Assembly: GCF_900231165.1 (NCBI RefSeq)
Contig: NZ_LT960614.1
Span: 3,783,501-3,847,500 of the forward strand
Direction: 5' to 3'
DNA: 64,000 bases
Source of the DNA: Hartmannibacter diazotrophicus
GTDB lineage: Bacteria > Pseudomonadota > Alphaproteobacteria > Rhizobiales > Pleomorphomonadaceae
Part shown: in pieces, positions 54,152 to 63,402 of the stretch
Layout of the letters: every line of letters starts with the position of its first letter
Position numbering within the stretch: position 1 is the first letter of the stretch
Program-made: the position numbers and the translations under genes
The notes under the pieces: generated by a model
What the model was told of the DNA's origin: nothing
The model's database searches: none
What the model saw: only the letters and a program-made list of their open reading frames with translations

Positions 54152-55441
54152 ATGACGACCAACGACAAGAAGGCCGACGGCCTCAGCCGCCGCAGCGTAT
54201 TGAAGGGAGCCGCCGCCACCGCCGCCGTGGCCGCTGGTTCGGGCGCCATCACCGGTTTCCCCGCGGTCATCGCGGCCGAGGGCGTCACGCTTCGCTACCT
54301 CGGCACGGCCGTCAACCAGTCGGCCGACATCGCCAAGAAGGCGAAGGAAGACCTCGGCATCACGATCGAGTACATCCCGGTCACCACCGACGACGTCACC
54401 AAGCGCATCATCACCCAGCCGAACAGCTTCGACATCGTCGACAGCGAATACTTCTCGCTGCCGAACCTCGTCCCGTCGGGCAACCTGATGGGCATGGACG
54501 CCAACAAGATCAAGTATGCCGACAAGCTTGCCACCGTCATGACCAAGGGCGAGATCGACGGCAAGAAGATCGGTCTGCAGGGCACGGCACCGACCAAGGT
54601 CTTCTATCTGGAAAAGCAGTTCGGCAAGAAGTTCTCGTCCGAGCAGACCGAGTGGATCACCCTGATCCCGACCGTGTACAATGCCGACACGCTTGGCATC
54701 CGTCCCGACCTCATCGGCCGTCCGATCGAGAGCTGGAAGGAACTGCTGAACCCCGAGTTCAAGGGCAAGGCCGCCATCCTCAACATCCCGTCGATCGGCA
54801 TCATGGACGCCGCGATGGTCGTGGAAGCCCTGGGTGAGTACAAGTACCCGGACAAGGGCAACATGACCAAGGAAGAGATCGACATGACCATGAAGGTGCT
54901 GACGGAGGCCAAGAAGGCCGGTCAGTTCCGTGCGTTCTGGTCGGACTTCAACGAGAGCGTCAACCTGATGGCCTCGGGCGAAGTGGTCATCCAGTCGATG
55001 TGGTCGCCGGCGGTCACCGCCGTTCGCTCCAAGGGCATCGCCTGCACCTACCAGCCGCTGAAGGAAGGCTATCGCGCCTGGGCTTCGGGCTTCGGCCTGC
55101 CGAAGACGCTGAAGGGCAAGCAGCTCGACGGCGCCTACGAGTTCATCAACTGGTTCCTGTCCGGCTGGGCCGGTGCCTACCTCAACCGCCAGGGCTACTA
55201 CTCCGCCGTTCTCGACACGGCCAAGGAGAACATGGAGCCCTACGAGTGGGCCTACTGGATGGAAGGCAAGCCGGCGGAAAAGGACATCCACGCGCCGGAC
55301 GGCACGCTCTTGGAAAAGGCCGGCGCCGTGCGCGACGGCGGCTCCTACGAGGCCCGCATGGGCGCCGTTGCCTGCTGGAACTCGGTCATGGACGAGAACG
55401 AGTACATGATCAAGAAGTGGAACGAGTTCATCGCCGCGTAA
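54152..55441 (+). CDS. ABC transporter substrate-binding protein (PotD/opine type), Tat-exported
   Basis: 429 aa. Tat signal SRRSVLKGAAATAAVAAGSG with cleavage near AVIAAEG. Mature type-II periplasmic binding protein of the spermidine/putrescine-opine-ferric group (ITIEYIPVTTDDVTKRIITQ, PTVYNADTLGIRP, ESWKELLNPEFKGKAAI). Ligand unknown. Followed by a strong hairpin before the permease genes. Confidence 0.92.
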   Translation: MTTNDKKADGLSRRSVLKGAAATAAVAAGSGAITGFPAVIAAEGVTLRYLGTAVNQSADIAKKAKEDLGITIEYIPVTTDDVTKRIITQPNSFDIVDSEYFSLPNLVPSGNLMGMDANKIKYADKLATVMTKGEIDGKKIGLQGTAPTKVFYLEKQFGKKFSSEQTEWITLIPTVYNADTLGIRPDLIGRPIESWKELLNPEFKGKAAILNIPSIGIMDAAMVVEALGEYKYPDKGNMTKEEIDMTMKVLTEAKKAGQFRAFWSDFNESVNLMASGEVVIQSMWSPAVTAVRSKGIACTYQPLKEGYRAWASGFGLPKTLKGKQLDGAYEFINWFLSGWAGAYLNRQGYYSAVLDTAKENMEPYEWAYWMEGKPAEKDIHAPDGTLLEKAGAVRDGGSYEARMGAVACWNSVMDENEYMIKKWNEFIAA

Positions 55442-55461
55442 TCGCCGCGACCTCAAGACCG

Positions 55462-55487
55462 GAAAGAGCGGCGCAGGCCGCTCTTTC
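55462..55487 (+). terminator. Attenuator-like hairpin between binding-protein and permease genes
   Basis: Perfect 11-bp stem GAAAGAGCGGC (55462-55472) / GCCGCTCTTTC (55477-55487), loop GCAG. It lies 20 bp after the binding-protein stop with a short T/C tail, so it likely lowers permease expression relative to the binding protein or protects the upstream mRNA. Confidence 0.7.
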
Positions 55488-55543
55488 TCCCCCTCTCACG
55501 GGACACGCCCCGCGCGATCGAGCGCAACGCCTTCGGAGCCGCC

Positions 55544-56434
55544 ATGCCCACACCCTCGATGACCGCATCGAAATGGACGCCCTATTGGCAGGCTGCGCCG
55601 ATGGCCGCCGTCTTCATCGTCTTCTTCATCCTGCCGCTGATCGCAACGCTCGTCGTCAGCTTCTGGAACTACACCCAGTATTCGATCGAGCCGGACTTCA
55701 CGCCCAAGAACTACGTCGAGGTCTTCGACCAGTGCATTGCCAACCTGCCGTCGCTCTGCACCACTTTCGCGACCTATCTCTCGACGCTGAAATTCTGCTT
55801 CCTCGTCTGGCTCCTGACGCTGCTGATCGGCTTCACTGTCTCCTATTTCCTCGTCTTTCACGTCCGCACGCTGACGATGCAGATCGTGCTGGCGCTGGTC
55901 TGCACCATCCCCTTCTGGACCTCGAACGTCATCCGCATGATCTCGTGGATCCCGCTGCTCGGGCGCAACGGGCTGATCAACCAGGGTCTGCTCGGACTTG
56001 GCGTCATCGACACGCCGCTCGACGACCTGCTCTATTCCGATTTCTCGGTCGTCCTTGCCTTCGTGCACCTCAACACCGTGTTCATGCTGATCCCGCTGAT
56101 CAACTCGATGTTCCGCATCGACAAGTCGCTGATCGAGGCCGCCTACGATAGCGGCGCCAGCGGCTGGCAGACGCTCTGGAATGTCGTGATCCCGCTGTGC
56201 AAGACCGGCATCACCATCGGCTCGATCTTCGTCATCACCATCGTCATGGGCGACTACATCACCATCGGCGTCATGGGCGGCCAGCAGATCGCCTCCGTCG
56301 GCAAGATCATCCAGGTCCAGACGAATTTCCTGCAGTTCCCGCTCGCGGCCGCCAACGCCATCGTGCTCCTGATTACGGTGCTGATGATGATCGTGGCGCT
56401 AACCCGCTTCGTCGACATCCGCAAGGAACTTTGA
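55544..56434 (+). CDS. ABC transporter permease 1 (PotB-like)
   Basis: 296 aa, six predicted TM helices (first about residues 18-40). The EAA loop is IEAAYDSGASGWQTLWNVVIPLCKTGI, which contacts the ATPase. GGAG 5 nt before the ATG. Its stop lies inside the start of a palindromic repeat (56433-56482). Confidence 0.92.
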   Translation: MPTPSMTASKWTPYWQAAPMAAVFIVFFILPLIATLVVSFWNYTQYSIEPDFTPKNYVEVFDQCIANLPSLCTTFATYLSTLKFCFLVWLLTLLIGFTVSYFLVFHVRTLTMQIVLALVCTIPFWTSNVIRMISWIPLLGRNGLINQGLLGLGVIDTPLDDLLYSDFSVVLAFVHLNTVFMLIPLINSMFRIDKSLIEAAYDSGASGWQTLWNVVIPLCKTGITIGSIFVITIVMGDYITIGVMGGQQIASVGKIIQVQTNFLQFPLAAANAIVLLITVLMMIVALTRFVDIRKEL

Positions 56435-56482
56435 GCATGATCCGGAAAAGTGGAAACCGGTTTTCCGAAAAGATCATGCTCC
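56433..56482. repeat. Rhizobiales-type palindromic repeat inside the ABC operon
   Basis: Outer arms GAGCATGATC (56433-56442) and GATCATGCTC; inner arms CGGAAAA (56443-56449) and TTTTCCG (56461-56467) around GTGGAAACCGG. Elements with this GAGCATGATC...GAAAAGTGG...CCGGTTTTC pattern are abundant intergenic repeats in Rhizobiales. It separates the two permease genes. Confidence 0.85.
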
Positions 56483-56515
56483 AGCAAGAGCCAAGACTGA
56501 TGGGAGTGTTCCGCC

Positions 56516-57418
56516 ATGGGTGACCGTCGCCCCGCCTCCTTCTACTGGCTCGCCGCCTTCTTCGCGCTCTTCGTGCTCTTCCTCTACGGGCCGACGATCA
56601 CCATCCTGATCCTGTCCTTCCAGGGCCCGGAGGGCGGCCTCACCTTCCCGATGCGCGGCGTCTCGCTGCACTGGTTCCGCCAGCTCTTCGAGGGCATCGG
56701 CGTGGTCGACATCGGCTCCGCCTTCTGGAACTCGCTGGAACTCGGCATCATCGTCATGGCGATCACCGTGGTCGCCTCGATCATGGGCGGGCTTGCCTTC
56801 CGCCGCCGCTTTCGCGGCTCGGGCGCCCTCTTCTATGTCGCGATCGCCAGCCTCATCGTGCCCTCGATCGTGGTCTCGCTCGGCATTGCGCTGGAATTCC
56901 GCATCTTCGACGACAGCATCAAGGCCTTCGGCGACGCCTATGAGGTGGAGTGGATCTGGCAGAACTTCACGACGCTCATGGGCCTTTTCTCCTCCGGCCT
57001 CGGCGCGCACCTGACCTGGACCTTCCCCTTCGGCCTGCTGATCATGTTCGCGGTCTTCAACCGCTTCAATCCGGCCTATGAGGAAGCCGCCCGCGACCTT
57101 GGCGCAACGCCCTGGCAGACCTTCCGCCATGTCGTCCTGCCGATCATCGTGCCGTCGATCTTCGGCGTCGCGCTCTTCGGCTTCACGCTCTCCTGGGACG
57201 AGATCGCCCGCTCCAGCCAGGCGATGGGCGCCGACAACACGCTGCCGATCACCCTGCGCAGCCTGACGACCACCGTCACGACCCCGGCGATCTACGCGCT
57301 CGGCACCCTGACGACGATGATCTCGCTGCTCGTCATCGGCTCGCTGCTGACGGCCGTCGTCGTCATCCGCAGCCGGCAGGCGAAGCGGGGCTCGGACGCC
57401 GGCAAGGGCATGGTGTGA
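56516..57418 (+). CDS. ABC transporter permease 2 (PotC-like)
   Basis: 300 aa, six TM helices. EAA loop YEEAARDLGATPWQTFRHVVLPIIVPS. GGGAG lies 9 nt before the ATG, just beyond the palindromic repeat. Pairs with permease 1. Confidence 0.92.
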   Translation: MGDRRPASFYWLAAFFALFVLFLYGPTITILILSFQGPEGGLTFPMRGVSLHWFRQLFEGIGVVDIGSAFWNSLELGIIVMAITVVASIMGGLAFRRRFRGSGALFYVAIASLIVPSIVVSLGIALEFRIFDDSIKAFGDAYEVEWIWQNFTTLMGLFSSGLGAHLTWTFPFGLLIMFAVFNRFNPAYEEAARDLGATPWQTFRHVVLPIIVPSIFGVALFGFTLSWDEIARSSQAMGADNTLPITLRSLTTTVTTPAIYALGTLTTMISLLVIGSLLTAVVVIRSRQAKRGSDAGKGMV

Positions 57419-57419
57419 C

Positions 57420-58271
57420 GTGAACACCCCGAAGGCCCAATTCGGCGTCGCGTCCGGCGACGACGTTGCGACCATCGTCGACTGGGCCGCGAGCGAGGGC
57501 TGGAATCCCGGCCTTGGCGATGCGCCGCTCTTCGCCATGGTCGACCCCGAAGGCTTTCTGGTCGGACGGGTCGGCGGCGAACTTGCCGCCTCGATTTCGC
57601 TCGTGCGCTATTCGCCCGACTTCGCCTTCCTCGGCTTTTATATCTGCCGGCCCGACATGCGCGGAAAAGGCATCGGCAAGGCCCTCTGGGACCACGCGTT
57701 TGCCCGCAATCACGCGACCACGATCGGGCTCGACGGTGTCGTCGCCCAGCAGGACAACTACGCCAAATCCGGCTTCGCGCTCGCGCACCGAAACATCCGC
57801 TATCAGGGCGTGGTGACGGCGGCGACGCCCGAGGGTCCGTCGATCGCCATTCCGGAGACGCCGGACCTGATCGACGCCATCGCGGCCTATGACGCACCGC
57901 TCTTTCCGGCGCCGCGCGCCGCGTTCATCCGCGCCTGGGCGAGCACACCCGGCCATCATGCCCGGGCTTATGTCGAAGACGGCACCGTGCGCGGCTTCGG
58001 CGTCATCCGCCCCTGCAGGACCGGACACAAGATCGGCCCGCTCTTCGCCGAAACGTCGGAGTTCGCCGAGGCGCTGTTTCTGTCGCTGGCCGAGACAGCG
58101 AAGGGCGAAGCAGTCGTCCTCGACCCGCCCGAACCCAATTCCGCCGCCGTGGCGCTCGCCGAGAGATACGGCCTCGCCCCGGTCTTCGAGACCGCGCGGA
58201 TGTACCGCGGACCGGCCCCAAGCCTCGATCTGTCCCGGATCTACGGCATCACGACCTTTGAACTCGGCTGA
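57420..58271 (+). CDS. GNAT-family N-acetyltransferase
   Basis: 283 aa. N-terminal GNAT fold with acetyl-CoA loop RPDMRGKGIGKALWDHAF (Q/RxxGxG/A), and a C-terminal acetyltransferase-18-like half (PNSAAVALAERYGLAPVFETARMYRGPAP). The start is GTG 57420, 1 bp after the permease stop, so coupled to the importer. It probably acetylates the imported compound or a derivative; substrate unknown. Confidence 0.85.
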   Translation: MNTPKAQFGVASGDDVATIVDWAASEGWNPGLGDAPLFAMVDPEGFLVGRVGGELAASISLVRYSPDFAFLGFYICRPDMRGKGIGKALWDHAFARNHATTIGLDGVVAQQDNYAKSGFALAHRNIRYQGVVTAATPEGPSIAIPETPDLIDAIAAYDAPLFPAPRAAFIRAWASTPGHHARAYVEDGTVRGFGVIRPCRTGHKIGPLFAETSEFAEALFLSLAETAKGEAVVLDPPEPNSAAVALAERYGLAPVFETARMYRGPAPSLDLSRIYGITTFELG

Positions 58272-58281
58272 CATCAGGCTC

Positions 58282-59019
58282 ATGCGCATCCATCTCATCA
58301 ATCCGAATACCACCGTCTCGATGACCGACAAGGCCGCAGCCGCAGCCCGCGCCGTCGCCGCGCCCGGAACGGAGATCATCGCGGCCACCTCGAAGAACGG
58401 TCCAGCCTCCATCGAGGGCGCCTATGACGGGGCCATCGCCGTCCCCGGCATGCTGCTTGCCATGAAGGAGGCGGAGGAATCCGGTGTCGACGGCCATATC
58501 CTCGCCTGCTTCGACGACACCGGCATCGATGCCGCCCGCGCGCTGGCGAAGGGCCCGGTGATCGGCATCGGCCAGGCGGCCTTTCACGTCGCAAGCCTGA
58601 TCACCCACCGCTTTTCCGTCGTCACCACCCTGTCGCGGTCGATCCCGGTGATCGAGGGCAATCTCGTTGCCTATGGTCTGGCCACACGCTGCACCCGCGT
58701 GCGTGCCTCCGACATTCCGGTGCTCGACCTTGAAAAGCCGGGCTCCGGCGCCCGCGACACGATCTCCGCCGAAATCGCCGCGGCACTGAAGACGGACGGA
58801 GCCGAAGGCATCGTGCTTGGCTGCGCCGGCATGGCGGATCTGGCCGCCGATCTCTCGGCGGAGCATGGCGTTCCGGTGATCGAGGGCGTTGGCTGCGCGG
58901 TCAAGCTGATGGAAGCGCTCCTCGGCCTCAAGGCGGCGACCGCCAAGACCGGTCTCTGGTCCGCCCCCCTCCCCAAGTCCTATTCGGGCTTCATGACGCC
59001 GCTTGCCCCCAAGGGTTGA
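58282..59019 (+). CDS. Asp/Glu/hydantoin racemase family protein
   Basis: 245 aa. INPNTTVSMTD at the N terminus is the hydantoin racemase (HyuE/DCG1) signature; candidate catalytic Cys in ACFDDTG and LGCAGM. Racemises hydantoins or related cyclic ureides in the family. Last gene of the importer operon, suggesting the transported substrate is a hydantoin, amino acid derivative or similar. Ligand not determined by sequence. Confidence 0.87.
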   Translation: MRIHLINPNTTVSMTDKAAAAARAVAAPGTEIIAATSKNGPASIEGAYDGAIAVPGMLLAMKEAEESGVDGHILACFDDTGIDAARALAKGPVIGIGQAAFHVASLITHRFSVVTTLSRSIPVIEGNLVAYGLATRCTRVRASDIPVLDLEKPGSGARDTISAEIAAALKTDGAEGIVLGCAGMADLAADLSAEHGVPVIEGVGCAVKLMEALLGLKAATAKTGLWSAPLPKSYSGFMTPLAPKG

Positions 59020-59378
59020 GCGGAAAGCCTTCCCAATTCAGAACGTTCTGACGGGATGACCGGCCCTCACGGGCCGGCTCTTGCACCGTGCTCCGCGCGC
59101 GCCGCAACACGTCCGCTCGCGCCGGGCTCCACGACGCCACGGACGGCCGCCCCTGCGTCGCAGAGGCCGTTTGAACAGACCTGCCGAATTTGCAAGTCTC
59201 CCTTATTATGATCACATATCCGTGAATTCACTGGTCGTGTGCAGTGCAGCAACCATCTGTTCCTGAACGCTAAAACGGGCGAAATCACCGCCAGTTCTCA
59301 GCGATGCCTTAACCGGCACGTAACGCTGCACCGCGAAATGAGCTTGAACATAATAAGCATGCTTATTATAAGTCTGAC
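59020..59378. other. Intergenic region before marR-emrAB
   Basis: 359 bp without a gene. A hairpin CCGGCCC-TCAC-GGGCCGG (59060-59077), without a clear T-run, may end the ABC operon. An AT-rich stretch from 59200 on holds the marR promoter and the palindrome at 59350-59369. Confidence 0.5.
59350..59369. promoter_or_regulatory. Perfect 20-bp palindrome, MarR operator
   Basis: ATAATAAGCA followed by its exact reverse complement TGCTTATTAT, ending 9 bp before the marR ATG. MarR proteins bind such dyads to repress their own efflux operons. Confidence 0.85.
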
Positions 59379-59891
59379 ATGACAGAGATACACGAACCCA
59401 CGCTTGGCTATCTGCTGCACGACACGACGCGCCTCATGCGCCGACGCTTCGACCGGATCGCCGGCACCAGCGGCCTCACCCGCGCGCAATGGCAGGTCCT
59501 TGCCGTGCTCTGGCGCGATGAGGGCATCAACCAGACCGCGATTGCAGACCGGCTGGATCTGGAACCGATTTCGGTCTGCCGGCTTGTTGACCGGATGGAG
59601 ACGGCGGGCTGGGTCGAGCGGCGCCAGGATCCGACCGACAGGCGCGCCCGGCTGGTCTTCATGACTGAGGCCGCCCGCCCCGCCTTCACCGAGATGAAGG
59701 CGCTGGGAAGCGGCATCTTCGATGAAATGATGGCCGGCTTCACCGAAGAGGAACGCGACCAGTTGATGACGCTGCTCAAGCGCTGCCACGCGAACCTCAC
59801 CGAACGCAACAGGGGCGATGCCGACGACGGCGCGGACGCCCCCGTCGAAGCCTCCGCCAGGGGGACCGCCGCCAAGGAAGCCGCTGGCTGA
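59379..59891 (+). CDS. MarR-family repressor of the efflux operon
   Basis: 170 aa. Winged helix: LTRAQWQVLAVLWRDEGINQTAIADRLDLEPISVCRLVDRMETAGWVERRQDPTDRRAR (split, residues ~33-90). C-terminal ~30 residues are Ala/Asp-rich. It sits directly behind a perfect palindrome and before emrA/emrB, the classic autoregulated EmrRAB layout. Confidence 0.92.
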   Translation: MTEIHEPTLGYLLHDTTRLMRRRFDRIAGTSGLTRAQWQVLAVLWRDEGINQTAIADRLDLEPISVCRLVDRMETAGWVERRQDPTDRRARLVFMTEAARPAFTEMKALGSGIFDEMMAGFTEEERDQLMTLLKRCHANLTERNRGDADDGADAPVEASARGTAAKEAAG

Positions 59892-59948
59892 GGCCCTCGC
59901 CCGCCGGCGCATTGTTTCAAGAATTTCAGAACTCACAGGACGACGACC

Positions 59949-61151
59949 ATGGCTGCCGCCGAAAAGACCTCAACGAACGTAACCTCCCTTGCCCCGGAAA
60001 AGCCGGCGGTGCCCGAAGCCTCCGCTGCCGAAATCAGGCCGCCCGAGGCCGCCCCTGCCAAGGCGAAGAAGAGCCGGCTGCGCTGGCCGCTGATGCTCGC
60101 CGTGCCGCTTCTGATCGTGGTCGGCGGCGGCTACGTCTGGGCCACCAGCGGGCGCTACGAGTCGACCGACAACGCCTACGTCAAGCATGACATCGTCTCG
60201 ATCGGCCCGGATATTTCCGGTCGCATCGACGAGGTGCCGGTGCACGAGAACCAGCAGGTGAAGGCCGGCGACATCCTCTTCCGCATCGACGACGACCAGT
60301 ACAAGCTGGCGCTTGAGGAGAAGAACGCCGCGCTTGCCGCCGCCCGGCTGCAGGTGCAGCAGCTTCAGGCCGCCTGGCGCAACGCCAACTCCGCCGAGAA
60401 GGAGGCGCAGGAGACGCTGGCCTACCAGCAGACCGTGATGGACCGGCAGCAGCAATTGCTGTCCAACGGAACGGCCTCGCGCGCCACCTATGATGCCTCC
60501 CAGCACGACCTCGAAACCGCCAAGCAGGCGCTGGTCCAGTCGCAGCAGGCCGTCGACAGCGCCCGCGCCGCCCTTGGCGGCAATCCGGACATCGCCGTCG
60601 ACGAGCACCCGCTGGTGCTGCAGGCCATCGCGGCGCGCGACAAGGCCCAGCTCGACCTCAAGCACACGGTCGTCCGCGCCCCCGCCGACGGCATCGTCAG
60701 CGAGGTCGGGGTCCTCAAGGTCGGCCAGTATGTCTCGGAAGGTGAAACCACCGTCAGCCTCGTTGAGACTGACAATGTCTGGGTCGAGGCGAATTTCAAG
60801 GAAACCCAGCTCACCCACATGAAGCCGGGCGACAAGGTGACCCTCGATTTCGACGCATTCCCGAGCAAGGACATCACGGGCACGGTCCAGAGCCTCGGCG
60901 CCGGCACCGGCTCGGTCTTCTCCATCCTTCCGGCGCAAAACGCGACCGGCAACTGGGTGAAGGTCGTCCAGCGCGTGCCCGTGCGCATCAGCATTGACGA
61001 CGACAACGTCAAGCAGGTCCTCGCCTCCGGCCTGAGCTCGACCGTCGACGTCGATACCGGCTGGCAGCGTCCGCTGCCGCAGCCGATCCGCTCGGCCATG
61101 GCCGCCCTCGGCCTTGAGCCGGCCGTTGCCGCGGAGGTCGCCCAGAAATGA
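59949..61151 (+). CDS. emrA: EmrA/HlyD-type membrane fusion protein
   Basis: 400 aa. Pro/Ala-rich cytoplasmic N terminus, one TM (about residues 42-62), then lipoyl/barrel-sandwich and long coiled-coil segments (KNAALAAARLQVQQLQAAWRNANSAEKEAQETL) and a beta-barrel. Links the inner-membrane pump to an outer-membrane channel. Overlaps emrB by 4 bp. AGGA 6 nt before the ATG. Confidence 0.92.
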   Translation: MAAAEKTSTNVTSLAPEKPAVPEASAAEIRPPEAAPAKAKKSRLRWPLMLAVPLLIVVGGGYVWATSGRYESTDNAYVKHDIVSIGPDISGRIDEVPVHENQQVKAGDILFRIDDDQYKLALEEKNAALAAARLQVQQLQAAWRNANSAEKEAQETLAYQQTVMDRQQQLLSNGTASRATYDASQHDLETAKQALVQSQQAVDSARAALGGNPDIAVDEHPLVLQAIAARDKAQLDLKHTVVRAPADGIVSEVGVLKVGQYVSEGETTVSLVETDNVWVEANFKETQLTHMKPGDKVTLDFDAFPSKDITGTVQSLGAGTGSVFSILPAQNATGNWVKVVQRVPVRISIDDDNVKQVLASGLSSTVDVDTGWQRPLPQPIRSAMAALGLEPAVAAEVAQK

Positions 61152-62713
61152 CAAGCGCCACCGCCGGAGGGGCCGTCGCCGCACCGGCGGACGGCGTTGC
61201 CCTTAACCGCGGCCTGATCACCGTCTCGATCATGCTCGCGACCATCATGCAGGTGCTGGACACCACGATCGCCAATGTTGCCCTGCCCAACATGCAAGGC
61301 AGCCTCGGCGCATCGCAGGACACCATCAACTGGGTGCTCACCTCCTATATCGTCGCCGCCGCCATCATGACCCCGGTGACCGGCTGGCTGGCCGACAGGA
61401 TCGGACGCAAGCGGCTGTTCCTGATCTCCGTCGCCGGCTTCACCGTCACCTCGATGCTCTGCGGCCTCTCGACCAGCATCTACGAGATGGTCCTGTTCCG
61501 TCTGTTCCAGGGCATTTTCGGCGCTGCCCTCGTGCCGCTGTCGCAGACCGTGCTGCTCGACATCAATCCCAAGGAAAATCATGGCTCGGCCATGGCCTTG
61601 TGGGGCGCGGGCATCATGGTCGGCCCGATCCTCGGCCCGACGCTCGGCGGCTACCTGACCGACGCCCTGAACTGGCGCTGGGTCTTCTACATCAACGTGC
61701 CGGTCGGCATTCTCGCCTTCCTCGGCATCGCCACCTTCATGCCGTCGGTCGCGACGCGGTTGCGCCGTTTCGATTTCTTCGGCTTTGCCCTGCTCTCGCT
61801 CGGCGTCGGCGCGCTGCAGATGATGCTCGACCGCGGCGAGCAGCTCGACTGGTTCGGCTCGACCGAGATCATCATCGAGACCGCGCTGGCCGTGACCGGC
61901 TTCTGGATGTTCATCGTCCACACGATGACGGCCAAGGAACCCTTCATCCATCCGGGCATGTTCAAGGACCGCAATCTCGTCACGGGCCTGATCTTCATCT
62001 TCGTCGTCGGCATCATCCTGCTGGCAACGATGGCCCTGCTGCCGCCGATGCTCTCCCAGCTCTTTGGCTATCCGTCGACGACGACAGGCCTCGTGCTTGC
62101 CCCGCGCGGCGCCGGAACGATGGTCTCGATGATCCTCGTTGGACGGCTGGTGAAGAAGATCGACGCGCGGCTGCTGATCATGACAGGGCTCGGCCTCACC
62201 GCCTGGTCGCTCTACGACATGACCCAGTTCTCGCCGCAGATGGACTACTGGCCGCTGATCCGCAGCGGCGTCATCCAGGGTCTTGGATTGGGACTTGTCT
62301 TCGTGCCCCTGTCGACGATCACCTTCGCGACCCTGGACGTGAAATTCCGCACGGACGGCACCGCCCTTTTCAGCCTGATGCGCAACATCGGCTCGTCGAT
62401 CGGCATTTCGGTGGTGACGGCCCTGCTGACGCAGAACATCCAGATCAACCATGCGGTGATCGGGGGCCGGCTGACGGAAACCAACCCCAACCTGACGAAC
62501 TTCCTGCAGGGGTTCGGCGGGTCGGTGACGAGCCAGAAAACGATGGCCATGCTCGACATGATGGTCAGCCAGCAGGCCGCGATGATTGCCTATCTCGACG
62601 ACTTCAAGCTGATGATGTTCGTCTCGCTTGCAGCGCTTCCCTTGCTGCTTCTGCTGAAAGCCCCCCAAAAGGCAGCAGCAGCCGGCGTCCCTGCCGCCGA
62701 TGCGCCCCACTAG
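61148..62713 (+). CDS. emrB: EmrB/QacA-type MFS drug efflux permease (DHA2)
   Basis: 521 aa, 14 TM helices. Motif A GWLADRIGRKRLF, motif C GPTLGGYLTDALNWRW, and LDTTIANVALPNM in TM1, all typical of DHA2 drug pumps. Proton-driven export of hydrophobic toxins, coupled to EmrA. Confidence 0.93.
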   Translation: MTSATAGGAVAAPADGVALNRGLITVSIMLATIMQVLDTTIANVALPNMQGSLGASQDTINWVLTSYIVAAAIMTPVTGWLADRIGRKRLFLISVAGFTVTSMLCGLSTSIYEMVLFRLFQGIFGAALVPLSQTVLLDINPKENHGSAMALWGAGIMVGPILGPTLGGYLTDALNWRWVFYINVPVGILAFLGIATFMPSVATRLRRFDFFGFALLSLGVGALQMMLDRGEQLDWFGSTEIIIETALAVTGFWMFIVHTMTAKEPFIHPGMFKDRNLVTGLIFIFVVGIILLATMALLPPMLSQLFGYPSTTTGLVLAPRGAGTMVSMILVGRLVKKIDARLLIMTGLGLTAWSLYDMTQFSPQMDYWPLIRSGVIQGLGLGLVFVPLSTITFATLDVKFRTDGTALFSLMRNIGSSIGISVVTALLTQNIQINHAVIGGRLTETNPNLTNFLQGFGGSVTSQKTMAMLDMMVSQQAAMIAYLDDFKLMMFVSLAALPLLLLLKAPQKAAAAGVPAADAPH

Positions 62714-62743
62714 GCCAATTTCAGGCCGGAGCGCATAAGGGAA

Positions 62744-62796
62744 CGCCCGCCCGGCAAGGCCCTCCTCCGAAGGCTTGCCGGGCGGGCGCGGTTTTA
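62744..62796 (+). terminator. Strong terminator of the emrAB operon
   Basis: Perfect 15-bp stem CGCCCGCCCGGCAAG (62744-62758) / CTTGCCGGGCGGGCG (62774-62788), 15-nt loop, then CGGTTTTA. About 30 bp after the emrB stop. Confidence 0.85.
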
Positions 62797-62798
62797 GA

Positions 62799-62846
62799 GC
62801 ATGGTGCCACGTGCAATGTGGACCCGATCTTGCGGCGACACCATGC
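62799..62846. repeat. Possible decayed palindromic repeat
   Basis: GCATGGTG (62799-62806) and CACCATGC (62839-62846) form 8-bp arms. The left side TTTAGAGCATGGTG resembles the start of GAGCATGATC-type intergenic repeats, but the centre does not match the copy at 56433-56482. Confidence 0.35.
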
Positions 62847-63402
62847 CCCAAACGAAGCGCGCCTTGTCCGGATGCCGGCCCTGGCGCGCAGATCTCTTTC
62901 CTCATGCAGGCCCGCGTCGCGGCGACGGTCCCCGATCGCCGGGACGCGCGTCTCCTCGTCCGGAAAGCAATGCGATCCGGAGCGCCACGAAACACGGCAC
63001 ACACATCGAAGTGAAATGACGGCTTGTTGTGATCTGGCCTCCGTCATGGCCATGCAGACCGCCCCCGCCGCGAAAGACGTCAGCGGAAAATCCAGGTAAC
63101 AGGGTTCAAGAACGTCGCCCCATCCGGTTCTGGATGGCTTGACGGCAGCAGGATTGACGGCCCGTGGCCGGCAATGACGATGGCGGCAGACAAGGCTTCG
63201 AATGTCCGAGCGACTGCAGATGCAGGACTCAATCATTCGACCTCAATTCAACCTGCTGTGATCGTGAAAGCATCATGAGGCCGAAATGAGACCGTGCAAC
63301 GACAGGCAGGCGCATTTGCGCCGTGGGGACGGCAGAAATATTCCCGTGCCCCGAAGCGGCAAGCGGCGGTGACGAAATTTTGTGCGCCGGCCCATTGTGT
63401 AA

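Noticed and set aside
62721-63236. Minus-strand open frame of about 170 codons upstream of eutB
   Set aside because: Composition is Cys/Arg-rich with no domain, no Shine-Dalgarno was evident, and it runs through the emrAB terminator hairpin; likely spurious or a decayed remnant.
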